This document shows positions 9,124-21,892 of a stretch of 64,000 nt of DNA, in pieces. The DNA lies in NCBI GenBank assembly GCA_024681475.1, contig JAILAT010000049.1:1-64000 (forward strand), read 5' to 3'. Each line of letters starts with the position of its first letter. Position 1 is the stretch's first letter. Source of the DNA: Bacteroidales bacterium (GTDB lineage Bacteria > Bacteroidota > Bacteroidia > Bacteroidales > P3). The position numbers were made by a program, and so were the translations under genes. The notes below the pieces were generated by a model, which saw only the letters and a list, made by a program, of their open reading frames with translations, was not told the origin of the DNA and did no database searches.

Positions 9124-10935
9124 CTAGTCGAGCACGGCGTGAAGTTCAGCGTCGTTCCAGTAAGTCATGCGGCGGTACTCGTTTTCAGCGTCTTTCTTGC
9201 GGGTGAGGACCTTCTGGTCGTCGACATACTGGCGTATGCGGCGGAAGTCGGCGAGGTATTTGTTCCACTCTTCGTCGTCGAGACGGCGTTTTTGCGACAG
9301 ATGGCACAGTATCTGGTAGGCGTGGCGGCGTTTTGCGGCGGGGTAGGCCTCCCACAGCTGGTCGAAGCGGGCGTGGATATCCTGCCAGGAGGCCAAGGTG
9401 CCGTTTTCGACGTCAGCGATGAGCTGCTGCAGGTCGCCGTCGGCGACGAGCTGTCCGCCGATGTTCACCCAGTGGGTGACGCGTTCGCCGTCGCAGCCTT
9501 CGCCCGAGGGCAGCGCTGTCTCTGCCGCGTCGTCGCCGCAGAGCGTCTTCATGGCGTAGTATACCAGCATATCGTAGTAAGCCTTGTAGCCTTCGCCCGA
9601 CTTGAGTATAACAGTCTTGCGTTTGCCTTTCTCCATGCCGTGGCCCTCAATGTCGGTCTTGCCTTCGCGGTAGGCCTCTTCGGTCCAGATGTGCAGCAGG
9701 TCGCGGGCGATGACCATCTCCTCGGCGGTGTCGGGTGCCAGGTTGTCGAACTCGATGTGTTGTGCCTTGTAGCGACGTTTGTCGCGTTTGGCGAACTTCT
9801 TCGAGTTGCGGTCCATGGCATACATGTTGTAGAGCCACCAGTATGCGGGCATCACCTCCAGACGGTTCTTGGCGGCGTTGTTGTTGACCAGGGCGAAAGG
9901 CAGGGTGATGTTGAGCTCCGAGGGGTAGTCGGCCTTGGCAAGCAGACAGTAGCTGGCGAAGCGGCTGGAGTGTTTGAGGCTTACGCAGAGGCCAGGCCAG
10001 AAGCCGCGGCCGGCAGCGATCTCGTTGTCGGCGGTGCGGCTGTTGTGGTTGGAGCCGAGGGTGCCGCCGGCGGCCACGTTGCTCTGTCCCATCACCAGTG
10101 CGGCGATGAGGAACGAGTTGTTGTGGTGCTGTTCGTGGGCGGGGAAGATGATGCTGCAGCCCACCTCGCAGCGTGCCAGCGTCGAGTTGTCGCCCACCAC
10201 ACTGTCGTTGAGGCGCAAACCATATTCCAGCGTGACATGTTCGCCCAGCAGGAAACGCTGTGCGATGATGCCGAATTCCAGCTTGCAGCCGTAGCCCACC
10301 ACGCCGTCGGTCAGTGCGATGCACTCTTCGATGCGTGAGGGGTCGTCGGCTGTGGAGCGCACCGCCACGTTGTGGATGCGCTTGGTGTTCTTGATGACAC
10401 ATCCGTCGCCCGCCGTGGCGTAGGAGCCTTCGGGGGTGGCGAGATGCTGACGTGTAATGCTTTCGAGACGCTCCATCAGTTGGCTCTGTCCGCGGAAGCG
10501 TGCCCAGAGGTAGGCGTCGCCGATGGTCATGCCGCTGAAGGGCAGAATGCGGCGTCCGCCGTTCTCGTTCATGGGTTCCAGCCATGCGTAGTCGGCCTTG
10601 TCGCCGCTGACGGCGGTCATTTCGTCGACATTGAACAGCAAGCAGCCGTTGCCGATGGTGTAGCCCGAAAGATAATGCACATTATGTATGGCGCAGCCGC
10701 TGTCTATGGTGCAGTTGCGCAGCAGCGAGTGGCTGACGCCTACGGGCAGCACCAGCTCGCCGTCGGCCAGGGTGCCGGGTTGCAGCGCGCCCAGCTTCAC
10801 GGTGCCCAGCAGCGTGGTGTTGCGAAGGCATGCCGTGTCGAAGCCTTCGGCTACAAGCACATGCTCCCAATTCTCGGCCGTGTTGCCCTGCGTTTGCAGG
10901 ACAGCAATCTCAGATGATGATAAATTATGATACAT
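9124..10935 (-). CDS. DUF4954 family protein
   Basis: 603 aa; left-handed beta-helix-like N-terminal half and conserved Bacteroidales family appearance (MYHNLSSSEIAVLQTQGNTAENW...). Confidence 0.75.
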   Translation of the reverse strand: MYHNLSSSEIAVLQTQGNTAENWEHVLVAEGFDTACLRNTTLLGTVKLGALQPGTLADGELVLPVGVSHSLLRNCTIDSGCAIHNVHYLSGYTIGNGCLLFNVDEMTAVSGDKADYAWLEPMNENGGRRILPFSGMTIGDAYLWARFRGQSQLMERLESITRQHLATPEGSYATAGDGCVIKNTKRIHNVAVRSTADDPSRIEECIALTDGVVGYGCKLEFGIIAQRFLLGEHVTLEYGLRLNDSVVGDNSTLARCEVGCSIIFPAHEQHHNNSFLIAALVMGQSNVAAGGTLGSNHNSRTADNEIAAGRGFWPGLCVSLKHSSRFASYCLLAKADYPSELNITLPFALVNNNAAKNRLEVMPAYWWLYNMYAMDRNSKKFAKRDKRRYKAQHIEFDNLAPDTAEEMVIARDLLHIWTEEAYREGKTDIEGHGMEKGKRKTVILKSGEGYKAYYDMLVYYAMKTLCGDDAAETALPSGEGCDGERVTHWVNIGGQLVADGDLQQLIADVENGTLASWQDIHARFDQLWEAYPAAKRRHAYQILCHLSQKRRLDDEEWNKYLADFRRIRQYVDDQKVLTRKKDAENEYRRMTYWNDAELHAVLD

Positions 10936-10952
10936 ATTATTTATATAAAATA

Positions 10953-10980
10953 GGCAGGGCGGCGTCTGCGCCGCCCTGCC
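10953..10980 (-). terminator. Hairpin downstream of nagB
   Basis: ggcagggcggcg-tctg-cgccgccctgcc perfect 12-bp stem, T-rich on the minus strand after the stem. Confidence 0.7.
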
Positions 10981-10989
10981 GAAAGACTG

Positions 10990-11814
10990 TCAGACGTTGT
11001 AGTAACCAAGGAATTCTTCGATGGCACCTTCAATACGCTGTTTATCCTTGAAATATTCATAGGTGCTGATTTTCAGCTCCACGGTGGCCTCTTCGTCGCA
11101 GAATACGATGCCGTGGGCGTGCATCTGCAACATGCTGGAAGTCCACATGTGGCTTATGCCGTTCTCGATCATGTGGTGCAGGGCGCGGGCTTTGTGGGGG
11201 CCGTTGCAGAGAATGAGCACCTCGCGGGCATCCATCACGGTGCCGACGCCGACGGTCAGTGCCTGTTTGGGCACCTTGTTCACGTCGTTGTCGAAGAAAC
11301 GGCAGTTGGCCTGTATGGTGTTGGTCGTCAGTGTCTTGATACGGGTGCGCGACGACAGGCTCGAGCCAGGCTCATTGAAAGCGATGTGGCCGTCGGGGCC
11401 CACGCCGCCCATGAAGAGGTCGATGCCGCCAGCCTCGGCAATCATCTGCTCGTAGTGTTCGCATTCAGCAATCAGGTCGGGAGCGTTGCCATCGAGAATG
11501 TGCACATTCTCCTTCTTGATGTTGATGTGGTTGAAGAAATTGGTCCACATGAAGCTGTGGTAGCTTTCGGGGTGCTCTACCGGCAGCCCCACATATTCGT
11601 CCATATTGAACGTCACCACGTTCTCAAAGTTCACCAGACCCGCCTTGTTGAGTTTGATGAGGTGTTTGTACAGGCCCAGCGGCGAGCTGCCCGTGGGGCA
11701 TCCCAGTTTGAAGGGTCTTTCGGCCGTGGGACCGAACTCGTTGATGCGGTGTGCCACGTAGTTGGCTGCCGCTCGCGACATTTCGTCGTAGTTCTTTGTA
11801 ATTAATACGCGCAT
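10990..11814 (-). CDS. nagB: Glucosamine-6-phosphate deaminase
   Basis: [43 protein letters not shown]. Confidence 0.95.
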   Translation of the reverse strand: MRVLITKNYDEMSRAAANYVAHRINEFGPTAERPFKLGCPTGSSPLGLYKHLIKLNKAGLVNFENVVTFNMDEYVGLPVEHPESYHSFMWTNFFNHINIKKENVHILDGNAPDLIAECEHYEQMIAEAGGIDLFMGGVGPDGHIAFNEPGSSLSSRTRIKTLTTNTIQANCRFFDNDVNKVPKQALTVGVGTVMDAREVLILCNGPHKARALHHMIENGISHMWTSSMLQMHAHGIVFCDEEATVELKISTYEYFKDKQRIEGAIEEFLGYYNV

Positions 11815-11861
11815 AAAATGATAACTTTTATATTGGAAAATAGGTTTAAATTATTATGTCT

Positions 11862-14066
<2,205 letters not shown>

Positions 14067-14417
14067 TGTCTCCTCAATGCTACGTTTTTTGGGTGCCGAT
14101 GGCGGCAGCCATATTATCGTTTGTCAAATTATTTTGCCATGCAGACAATTTATAAAATAATTCGTCGTTATCGTTTTGTTATTGTTTTACAAAGTTACGA
14201 ATTATTTTCGAAACGTCAAAAAAAAAATTGAAGCGAGGGGAGTAGACTGGGTGAAAGCAGTTGAAATACAGACAATTGACAAAATGCGAAAAGCTGTCGT
14301 CCATCTGTCGTGGAGGCATGGAGACAGCGTTGTCGGCAGTGCGGAATTGTTTTTTTCGGCCCCTGTAGCACCCCCCACGAAGGCGTATGAGAATAATACC
14401 CAAACACAACAAGCATC

Positions 14418-15176
14418 ATGGAACTCCGAACAGAAAGCGTAGTCAAGAAATATAAGAGCCGCACCGTCGTCAACCACGTGAGTGTCAGCGTCCAACAGGG
14501 TGAGATAGTGGGTCTGCTGGGTCCCAACGGCGCCGGCAAGACCACCACCTTCTACATGATAGTGGGCATCATCCATCCCAACGAGGGACGTGTCTTCCTC
14601 GACGACACCGAGATTACGTCGCTGCCCATGTATCGCCGCGCGCAGCGCGGCGTGGGCTACCTGGCGCAGGAGGCCTCCGTCTTCCGCCAGATGACCGTGG
14701 AGGACAACATCATGTCCATCCTCGAGTTCCGCAAAGACCTCGACAAACAGCAGCAGCGCGACAAGCTCGAGGCGCTGCTTAACGAATTCGGCCTGCAGAA
14801 GATACGCCGCAGCAAAGGCATACAGCTCTCCGGCGGCGAGCGACGCCGCACCGAGATAGCCCGCGCCCTGGCCAACGACCCCAAATTCCTGTTGCTCGAC
14901 GAGCCCTTCGCCGGCGTCGACCCCATCGCCGTGCAGGATATCCAAGACATCGTGGCGCACCTGAAAGAGAAGGATATAGGCATCCTCATCACCGACCACA
15001 ACGTCAACGAGACGCTGCGCATCACCGACCGCGCCTACCTGCTCTACGAAGGCACCGTGCTGCACCACGGCACCCCCGAAGACATCGCCAACGACCCCGA
15101 CGCCCGCGCCAAATACCTGGGCCGCGACTTCGTATGGCACGGCCGCAAGGTGACCAAGAAGTTGGAAGAGGAGTAG
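14418..15176 (+). CDS. lptB: LPS export ABC transporter ATP-binding protein
   Basis: GLLGPNGAGKTTTFYMIVGII, QLSGGERRRTEIARAL, LLLDEPFAGVDPIAV. Confidence 0.94.
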   Translation: MELRTESVVKKYKSRTVVNHVSVSVQQGEIVGLLGPNGAGKTTTFYMIVGIIHPNEGRVFLDDTEITSLPMYRRAQRGVGYLAQEASVFRQMTVEDNIMSILEFRKDLDKQQQRDKLEALLNEFGLQKIRRSKGIQLSGGERRRTEIARALANDPKFLLLDEPFAGVDPIAVQDIQDIVAHLKEKDIGILITDHNVNETLRITDRAYLLYEGTVLHHGTPEDIANDPDARAKYLGRDFVWHGRKVTKKLEEE

Positions 15177-15242
15177 CGCCTAGCGCGAAGAAAAACAAGT
15201 GAAAAAACGACCCAAAGAATCGGGAATACAGTATAGTAAACG

Positions 15243-16619
15243 ATGACAGAGACACAGAACATAGAATACAAACAGACTTGGCGAGACGAATATCTCAAGT
15301 GGATATGTGGATTCGCCAACGCACAAGGGGGCACTATCTTCGTTGGTATTGACGACAAAGGCAAGGTCTGCGGTGTTGAAAATGCGCCAAAGCTGATGGA
15401 GGATATCCCCAACAAAGTGCGTGACTTGCTGGGTGTTGTGGTCGATGTCAACCTACACAAGAAAGGGCGGAAGGAATATCTGGAGATTGTAACCGAGCCC
15501 TATCCATACCCCATAAGCTACAAAGGACAGTATCATTACCGTAGCGGCAGCACCAAGCAGGAGTTGAAGGGTGCCGCCCTCGACCGCTTCATGATGCGCA
15601 AAATAGGCCGCACGTGGGATGGAGTGCCCATACCCCATTTGAAGGTTGATGATTTGGACAATAGGACCTTTGATGATTTCCGCAGATATGCCAAACGCAG
15701 TGGCCGTATAGACGAAGTCACCCTGTCAGGCGACAACGAAGAATTGCTTGACAAGCTTCGTCTGACCGACGGCAAATACCTAAAACGCGCTGCTGCGCTG
15801 CTGTTCCATCCAGATCCGGAGCGATATGTCACCGGCGCTTACGTCAAGATAGGCTATTTCAAGGAAAATGCAGACTTGATATACCAGGACGAGATACATG
15901 GCAATCTGTTTCAGCAATCGAAGGGCACACTCGACCTGTTGACCACCAAGTATATGAGTGCGGAGATATCGTATGACGGCATCCATCGGGTGGAGACCCT
16001 ACCCGTGCCGCGCGAGGCATTGCGTGAGGCAATCCTCAACGCCATAGTCCACAAGACCTACGAGAGCAACACCCCGATACAGATTGCCGTATTTGACGAC
16101 CGAATAGAGATTTGGAACACGGGGGTGCTGCCGGAAGGGTGGACGATAGAGGATTTCCTCAAGCCCCACCGCAGCAGTCCCTACAATCCTGACATCGCCC
16201 ACGCATTCTTCCGTGCCGGTGAGATTGAGTCATGGGGACGTGGCATTCAGCGTATTGTCAATGCCTGCAAGGAAGCAGGCAGTCTGGAGCCGCAGTTCCG
16301 ATTCGACGGCACCGGAGTGTGGCAGATATTCCCAAAAACTACCTCAAAAACTAGCCCAAAAACTAGCTCAAAAACTACAACAAAAACTACAACAAAAACT
16401 ACAACAATCAATGAAGTTCAGGACCTGATTCTGAATAAATTACGAAAATACCCAAATTCTACACGCAAGGATTTATTGGAAGAACTACCACAAATGACCA
16501 TTAATGGCATTCAATACCACATTGTCCAGCTGCAAAAGAAGGGGCTGCTCAAAAGAGTGGGCGGTACTCGTGGCGGCTACTGGCAAGTGATTGATGGTGC
16601 CGGGAAGAAGCCACGATAG
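15243..16619 (+). CDS. AlbA_2 (Schlafen-like AAA_4) domain ATP-binding protein with C-terminal winged helix
   Basis: IEYKQTWRDEYLKWICGFANAQGGTIFVGIDDKG; REALREAILNAIVHKTYE; C-terminal wHTH-like RKDLLEELPQMTINGIQYHIVQLQKKGLL. Confidence 0.88.
   Translation: MTETQNIEYKQTWRDEYLKWICGFANAQGGTIFVGIDDKGKVCGVENAPKLMEDIPNKVRDLLGVVVDVNLHKKGRKEYLEIVTEPYPYPISYKGQYHYRSGSTKQELKGAALDRFMMRKIGRTWDGVPIPHLKVDDLDNRTFDDFRRYAKRSGRIDEVTLSGDNEELLDKLRLTDGKYLKRAAALLFHPDPERYVTGAYVKIGYFKENADLIYQDEIHGNLFQQSKGTLDLLTTKYMSAEISYDGIHRVETLPVPREALREAILNAIVHKTYESNTPIQIAVFDDRIEIWNTGVLPEGWTIEDFLKPHRSSPYNPDIAHAFFRAGEIESWGRGIQRIVNACKEAGSLEPQFRFDGTGVWQIFPKTTSKTSPKTSSKTTTKTTTKTTTINEVQDLILNKLRKYPNSTRKDLLEELPQMTINGIQYHIVQLQKKGLLKRVGGTRGGYWQVIDGAGKKPR
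16335..16406 (+). repeat. In-frame 12-bp tandem repeat (six units) encoding a (K-T-T/S-S/P/T)n linker
   Basis: aaaactacctca aaaactagccca aaaactagctca aaaactacaaca x3. Confidence 0.95.
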
Positions 16620-16620
16620 A

Positions 16621-16709
16621 AAGGCACGGCACACGTGGACACCGATGTCTACGGCGGCGGCAGCCAGGGTACCGTCAATGGCGGCACGCAAGTGACAATA
16701 GAAGGATAG
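16621..16709 (+). pseudogene. 3'-terminal remnant of a giant GGGN-repeat protein gene
   Basis: ggcacggcacacgtggacaccgatgtctacggcggcggcagccagggtaccgtcaatggcggcacgcaagtgacaatagaaggatag, nearly identical to the end of the 17137-21792 gene (GTAHVDTDVYGGGSEGTVNGGTQVTIEE*). Confidence 0.9.
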
Positions 16710-16772
16710 AGAAGGACTGGTGTGAGGCTGTGAAAGACGGCATTTGGGAGTAAGAAGCGATAGAGATAGCGA

Positions 16773-16831
16773 GCGGCGGAGCGTCGCTCCGCCGCGACAG
16801 AGAAGGTTCAACGAGCCAAAAAGCTCGTTGA
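16773..16831 (+). terminator. Two consecutive hairpins downstream of the remnant
   Basis: gcggcggagc-gtc-gctccgccgc (10-bp stem) and tcaacgagc-caaaaa-gctcgttga (9-bp stem). Confidence 0.6.
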
Positions 16832-16892
16832 GCTTTGCTGTTGCTTTTAACATTAATTAAGGGTCGGAGTTTTTTTTTCCAAAAAATAATCG

Positions 16893-16900
16893 TATCTTTG
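16893..16900 (+). promoter_or_regulatory. Bacteroidetes -7 element (TATCTTTG) upstream of giant gene 1
   Basis: TAnnTTTG consensus; about 235 nt upstream of the 17137 start. Confidence 0.5.
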
Positions 16901-17136
16901 CAATTGGGATACTATCCACTGCTTGTTGTGCAACACGTTGGTTGCTAGGCGAGTATGTTGATGTTTCCCTTATTATAGTTTTGTAGGTTTATATAGGTAA
17001 GATGCGGTTGTAGGATTACATGATAGCGGGAAAAAATTCACCAAGGGAGGAGGAGACGGATTACAAATCCGATTAGGTAGAAAGACAGAAAAAACATCAT
17101 TGAAAAAAATCCAGAAGTGGAGAAACACAACAAGAT

Positions 17137-20100
17137 ATGAAAAAAACACCAGAAACAAAGGTACTAGGAAAGATAATACTGCTGGCCGTGATGATGGCTG
17201 CAGGACTATTGGCTTCGGGTTCGGCCAAGGCCCAATCTTATTATGTCATAATGGCCAGTAATAATGGCACATGGCATTATCTGGGCAACTCGGACAACAA
17301 TACGACCATTGACGATATGACGACATTCAGCTATGCCTCATGTGTCTGGACATATGAAAGCAACAACATGTACATCAATGGGTATTATCTCCGTAGTAAT
17401 GGTAATAACGATTATTTTGCGCTTTATAATGGTACCAGTGGCAACACAACAACAATAACCATCACTGGTAATAAAATCTACAGAAATCAGTATTCTACAG
17501 GTGGTTGGTGGTCAACCACCTATTATGCCCGATATCTTCGCTATAACAATGGCTGGACATCCACCACTACTGCCAATGACGGTACGCAAGCGGCATATAC
17601 AATCTCGTCGTATTCCGCCCAATCGCTTTCCGCTCCTACCATCACATCCTCCTATACAACGTTTACCGCACTGGGTTCGCAATCCTCCACTCATTCGAAT
17701 TCAACATACACCTATCCCCGATACCAACTTTCGGGGAGCAGCACCTATTACATAAGCGAAGGAGAGAGCACCCCTAACAACTCTACTACAGCACCCACCA
17801 CCACTTCGGGCATCACCTATACTTGGACCCTGAACGACGGAACAAATGACGACGGGCATGTGCGTATCAATGCCACTACTGGCGAGGTGACATATTATGA
17901 CACATATATAGAGAACACCGTAACGACCATCAAAGTGACGGCCACACATACAGCCAGCGGCCTTACTGCTTCGGCGACCAAGGCACTTGCATTCAATGCG
18001 CTTCCTGTTGCCAACCCGACCGCCATCAGTGCAACCGCTAAAACAATTATTGAGGGTGATATATGGGCTGCTAACAACTATACCCTTACCGTTCCGTCGG
18101 GCTACAGCCCCTATAAGTATGTTACGGCCTCTAGCAGCAACACCAGTGTTGCCACGGTGGCCAACAGTGACGGCGGCTTCACTATTACGGGCGTGGCTGC
18201 CGGCAACGCGACGATAACCATTACCGCCTATCAGCAGGACAACACCACTGTGGCCGCCACAACCACCTTCACGTTGACAGTGATAGGGACAGGCGTCAGC
18301 GGTAGCACGGTGACGCTTATCGATTTGGAGGACCATAACTGGAGCTACTATCAGGCCAGCGGCAATTTGCCGACTGGTTATCCGACAGAATATCTCTCGT
18401 CGCCCAATCCGCGCAATGTGAAGATTACCTATCGAGGCATAAATGCGACTGATAGCAAGCCTCATCTTGCCAATGGCAATGCAATAGATAATGCGACCGC
18501 TGTTGCCATTTCTGCGCTTGACGGAGAGGGACAGAACGAGATGATATATTACAAAACTTTGGAGAAGAGTGTGCTTGGCATGTCGGGCGACTATCCGTAT
18601 CAGGTCATCTCCAATCCTTTCAGCAAACGCCCTTCGACAGGCAGCGGCAATAGCAAGGTGTATTATGGCTTTGCCGGCTGGAAAGTCGTTGATGGAGGAG
18701 AGTATATCTCTGAGTATGCTGATAATGCTGTTCTCCCGCTTGATGCCACTATCCATTTCACAGCCCTTGATGCTGGCTATACCCCAAACTGCACCTCGGC
18801 GGAGGTGGTTTTCGAAGCTACTTGGGCCACCGCCACTGTCCAAACAGGAAGCAGTGCCCAAACGTTCACCGGCGGCACATACGAGACCAATTTCTGGGTA
18901 CTTAGCGGTAATAACGATATAGGAAATTTAAATATTCCTGGCAGTTGTACTATGAGTGCACGATATCCCGATGGTACTACTAACTTTACACGAAACCTGA
19001 CTGGCAGAATCAGAGCTAGCGGTGACAATTCCAAGGTGGAATTCGTGAATATGAACAGTACGGGAGAGGTAAATGCTCGTGGATACACCTTCACTGTTGG
19101 TCGCGGAGTGACCAACAGTGGCGATGGTGGTGAATTGATAGGTTGTGCGGCTAATCAAGCTTGTGTCCATACTGTAAAAGTAGAGAGTGGGAAATACGCA
19201 AGTCTTAGGAATTTTACTTCTGGTATTTCTTCTGGAAATTCAGTCGACCAGTTTATGATATTGGGTTGTGACTACGATAGGGCTCGTGCAGTGTCTACAG
19301 CTTCCTATAATGAAAAACTAAATATAACTGGAAGTATGTATGTGGCAGGAACATCTTTGGATTTACAAAGAGCCTCTGGTGCCTTGTATGTCCGTTGCAT
19401 CATTAAAAGTGGTAATTTCCTATCATCAGTGGCAATAGACAATAACTATACTGGTGCAGGTGGAACACAAACGTATTATTTTTCTGTCGGAAATTCCAAT
19501 ACACAAAATGCAGGACGACGTTATCTTGTGATGGAAGGAGGTATCATTAAAGGAATCGCTGGAGGAATGGATGAGGATAACGACCAAAACACGGGAGCCA
19601 GGGCTTTTGACCTCCGTGTTCGCGGAACGGCCCAAATCGATGGTGTAGTGTATGGCGCTGCTGAATTTGCCGGTGGACGCGGAATACGTACCATGGTCTT
19701 TACTGGTGGTACAATCAATGGTTGGATAGCGGGAGGAGCTAATGGTACCCAAGAGAGTGGAGGTGCATTAAATGGTACATCGTATCTTTATTTTGGTGGT
19801 ACTGCAAGAGCAGTTTGTGCAAATGCAACAGCCAATACTGTTATGAATCGTGCTGTGGGTGGTAATGTGTTCGGAGCAGGCTGCGGATTTAATAACAACA
19901 GTACTGCAGGACAGGTCTCTCTTGGCACTAATGTTGTCATCGCAGACGAATCGATTATTGATCGAGGTGTCTATGGCGGCGGATCATACGGTTATACAAC
20001 TTCTACATCCAAAATCTTCATTCTTGGCGGAACTGTCAACGGAAAGGACGGCGGTGTCAACGGCACCTCGTATCAGGCATCCATCACTGGAGGTGTCTTT

Positions 20101-21792
20101 GGCGGTGCTTGCCAGAACCAAGGAGGCACGGTCAATATCTATATGGACGGCGGTCTGGTGAAGGGTGGTGTCTATGGTGGTTCGAATGCCACAGGAACCG
20201 TCTCGGGCAATGTCACCATGCAAATCGACGGTGGTCAGGTGGGTGAGGATGCCAGCCATACCGCCAACATCCACGGTGGCGGCTTTGGCCAGGCTACTGT
20301 GGTGAGCCGCAATGTGGAATTGACGCTGGGCTCATCACCTTCGGCGACGGAGGGCGTGACGGTATACGGCGACGTGTACGGCGGCTCGGCGCTGGGCAGC
20401 GTGAACGGCACCTCGGCGAATACGGACTACCACACCTACGTGACGATGAACAAGGGCACCATCTACGGCTCGCTGTACGGCGGCGCCCTGGGACAGCGTA
20501 ACGGCATCAATGGCGCCACGAGCAACATCGTGGCCAATGTGTACGGACCTGTGAAGGTGAAGGTATATGGCGGCTCGGTGCTGAAGCCTGAGGGCAACCC
20601 GGGCAGCATCTTCGGTGCCAACAACTTGAACGGAGCGCCGCAGCGCAGCGTGACGGTGGACATCTACGGCACCGACCCGGCGCCGGACGTCAGCCACTAT
20701 GCCATCTATGGCGTGTATGGCGGCGGCAACCGCGCCGACTACACCTACGGCAACGGCTATCCCACGGTGAAGGTACACAACTGTAACAACAGCATAGAAT
20801 ATGTCTACGGTGGCGGCAACGCCGCTGCTGTGTCGGCTACCGACGTGGAGATATATGGCGGCAACAAAATAGGCAACGTCTTCGGTGGCGGCAACGGCAC
20901 GGAGGCAGCTGCCAATGTGAATGGCGCCGCCAGTGTGGTTATCTACGGCGGCACGATAGAGAAGGTGTTTGGCGGCAGCAACACCAACGGCACCATCAGC
21001 GGCAACATCACGGTGAACGTCAGCAAGGGTGGCGACAGCGACCCTGAAGGTACTTCGACGGCCTGCGCGATGAAGGTGGGCGAGGTGTACGGCGGCGGCA
21101 ACCATGCCAACAGCCAGGCCGGCACCATCACGATAGGCTGTACGGGCGACCTGACGACGCAGGCGGCGAACCCCAACGAGGTGGGCTATACGCTGGAAGG
21201 CATCGGCGACGTGTATGGTGGCGCCAACGAGGCTGACATCACCAGCGGCACCATCACGCTGAACATTGTCAGCGGTATGGTGAACCGTGTGTTTGGCGGC
21301 AACAATACCAGCGGCAGCATTGCCAATGGCATTACAGTGAATATCAACAAGAACAACGGCTCCAGCTGTGCCAGCCACTGGTACTGCGGTGAGGTGTACG
21401 GTGGCGGCAACATGGCCGACTACGGCGGCACGCCGGCGGTGAACATCATCAATGGCACCGTGTCGCGCAACGTGTATGGCGGCGGCAACAACATCACCGC
21501 CAACGGCGTCGGTGTTGCCGGCGGCAACGTGACGATGACCGGCGGCTTGGTGCAAGGCAACGTCTTCGGCGGCTGCAACACCAAGGGTACGGTGACGGGC
21601 ACCACATCGGTGGCCATCAGCGCCGGCACGGTGAACGGCAGCGTCTATGGCGGCGGCTTGGGCGCCAACACCAGCGTGACGGGCAAGGCTACGGTGACGC
21701 TGAGCGGCACGGCGCACGTGGACACCGATGTCTACGGCGGCGGCAGCGAGGGTACCGTCAACGGCGGCACGCAGGTGACTATCGAGGAGTAG
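17137..21792 (+). CDS. Giant secreted GGGN-repeat protein 1 (predicted beta-solenoid surface protein; N-terminal Ig/Big_2-like region)
   Basis: Signal peptide MKKTPETKVLGKIILLAVMMAAGLLASGSAKAQ; Big_2-like SSNTSVATVANSDGGFTITGVAAGNATITITA; many V[FY]GGGN...V.I.GG repeats. Confidence 0.85.
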   Translation: MKKTPETKVLGKIILLAVMMAAGLLASGSAKAQSYYVIMASNNGTWHYLGNSDNNTTIDDMTTFSYASCVWTYESNNMYINGYYLRSNGNNDYFALYNGTSGNTTTITITGNKIYRNQYSTGGWWSTTYYARYLRYNNGWTSTTTANDGTQAAYTISSYSAQSLSAPTITSSYTTFTALGSQSSTHSNSTYTYPRYQLSGSSTYYISEGESTPNNSTTAPTTTSGITYTWTLNDGTNDDGHVRINATTGEVTYYDTYIENTVTTIKVTATHTASGLTASATKALAFNALPVANPTAISATAKTIIEGDIWAANNYTLTVPSGYSPYKYVTASSSNTSVATVANSDGGFTITGVAAGNATITITAYQQDNTTVAATTTFTLTVIGTGVSGSTVTLIDLEDHNWSYYQASGNLPTGYPTEYLSSPNPRNVKITYRGINATDSKPHLANGNAIDNATAVAISALDGEGQNEMIYYKTLEKSVLGMSGDYPYQVISNPFSKRPSTGSGNSKVYYGFAGWKVVDGGEYISEYADNAVLPLDATIHFTALDAGYTPNCTSAEVVFEATWATATVQTGSSAQTFTGGTYETNFWVLSGNNDIGNLNIPGSCTMSARYPDGTTNFTRNLTGRIRASGDNSKVEFVNMNSTGEVNARGYTFTVGRGVTNSGDGGELIGCAANQACVHTVKVESGKYASLRNFTSGISSGNSVDQFMILGCDYDRARAVSTASYNEKLNITGSMYVAGTSLDLQRASGALYVRCIIKSGNFLSSVAIDNNYTGAGGTQTYYFSVGNSNTQNAGRRYLVMEGGIIKGIAGGMDEDNDQNTGARAFDLRVRGTAQIDGVVYGAAEFAGGRGIRTMVFTGGTINGWIAGGANGTQESGGALNGTSYLYFGGTARAVCANATANTVMNRAVGGNVFGAGCGFNNNSTAGQVSLGTNVVIADESIIDRGVYGGGSYGYTTSTSKIFILGGTVNGKDGGVNGTSYQASITGGVFGGACQNQGGTVNIYMDGGLVKGGVYGGSNATGTVSGNVTMQIDGGQVGEDASHTANIHGGGFGQATVVSRNVELTLGSSPSATEGVTVYGDVYGGSALGSVNGTSANTDYHTYVTMNKGTIYGSLYGGALGQRNGINGATSNIVANVYGPVKVKVYGGSVLKPEGNPGSIFGANNLNGAPQRSVTVDIYGTDPAPDVSHYAIYGVYGGGNRADYTYGNGYPTVKVHNCNNSIEYVYGGGNAAAVSATDVEIYGGNKIGNVFGGGNGTEAAANVNGAASVVIYGGTIEKVFGGSNTNGTISGNITVNVSKGGDSDPEGTSTACAMKVGEVYGGGNHANSQAGTITIGCTGDLTTQAANPNEVGYTLEGIGDVYGGANEADITSGTITLNIVSGMVNRVFGGNNTSGSIANGITVNINKNNGSSCASHWYCGEVYGGGNMADYGGTPAVNIINGTVSRNVYGGGNNITANGVGVAGGNVTMTGGLVQGNVFGGCNTKGTVTGTTSVAISAGTVNGSVYGGGLGANTSVTGKATVTLSGTAHVDTDVYGGGSEGTVNGGTQVTIEE

Positions 21793-21892
21793 CCGATGCT
21801 CCTGGGATCTTGTAGATTATTGCCTGCTTGGCCTTGGCCTTGCAGGCATTTTTTCTCCTGCCGGGGCTCACTACATCTTGTTGATTTTGCTT

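Noticed and set aside
14176-14442. 88-aa plus-strand ORF upstream of lptB
   Set aside because: Overlaps the lptB start in a different frame; no recognisable motif, likely leader sequence.
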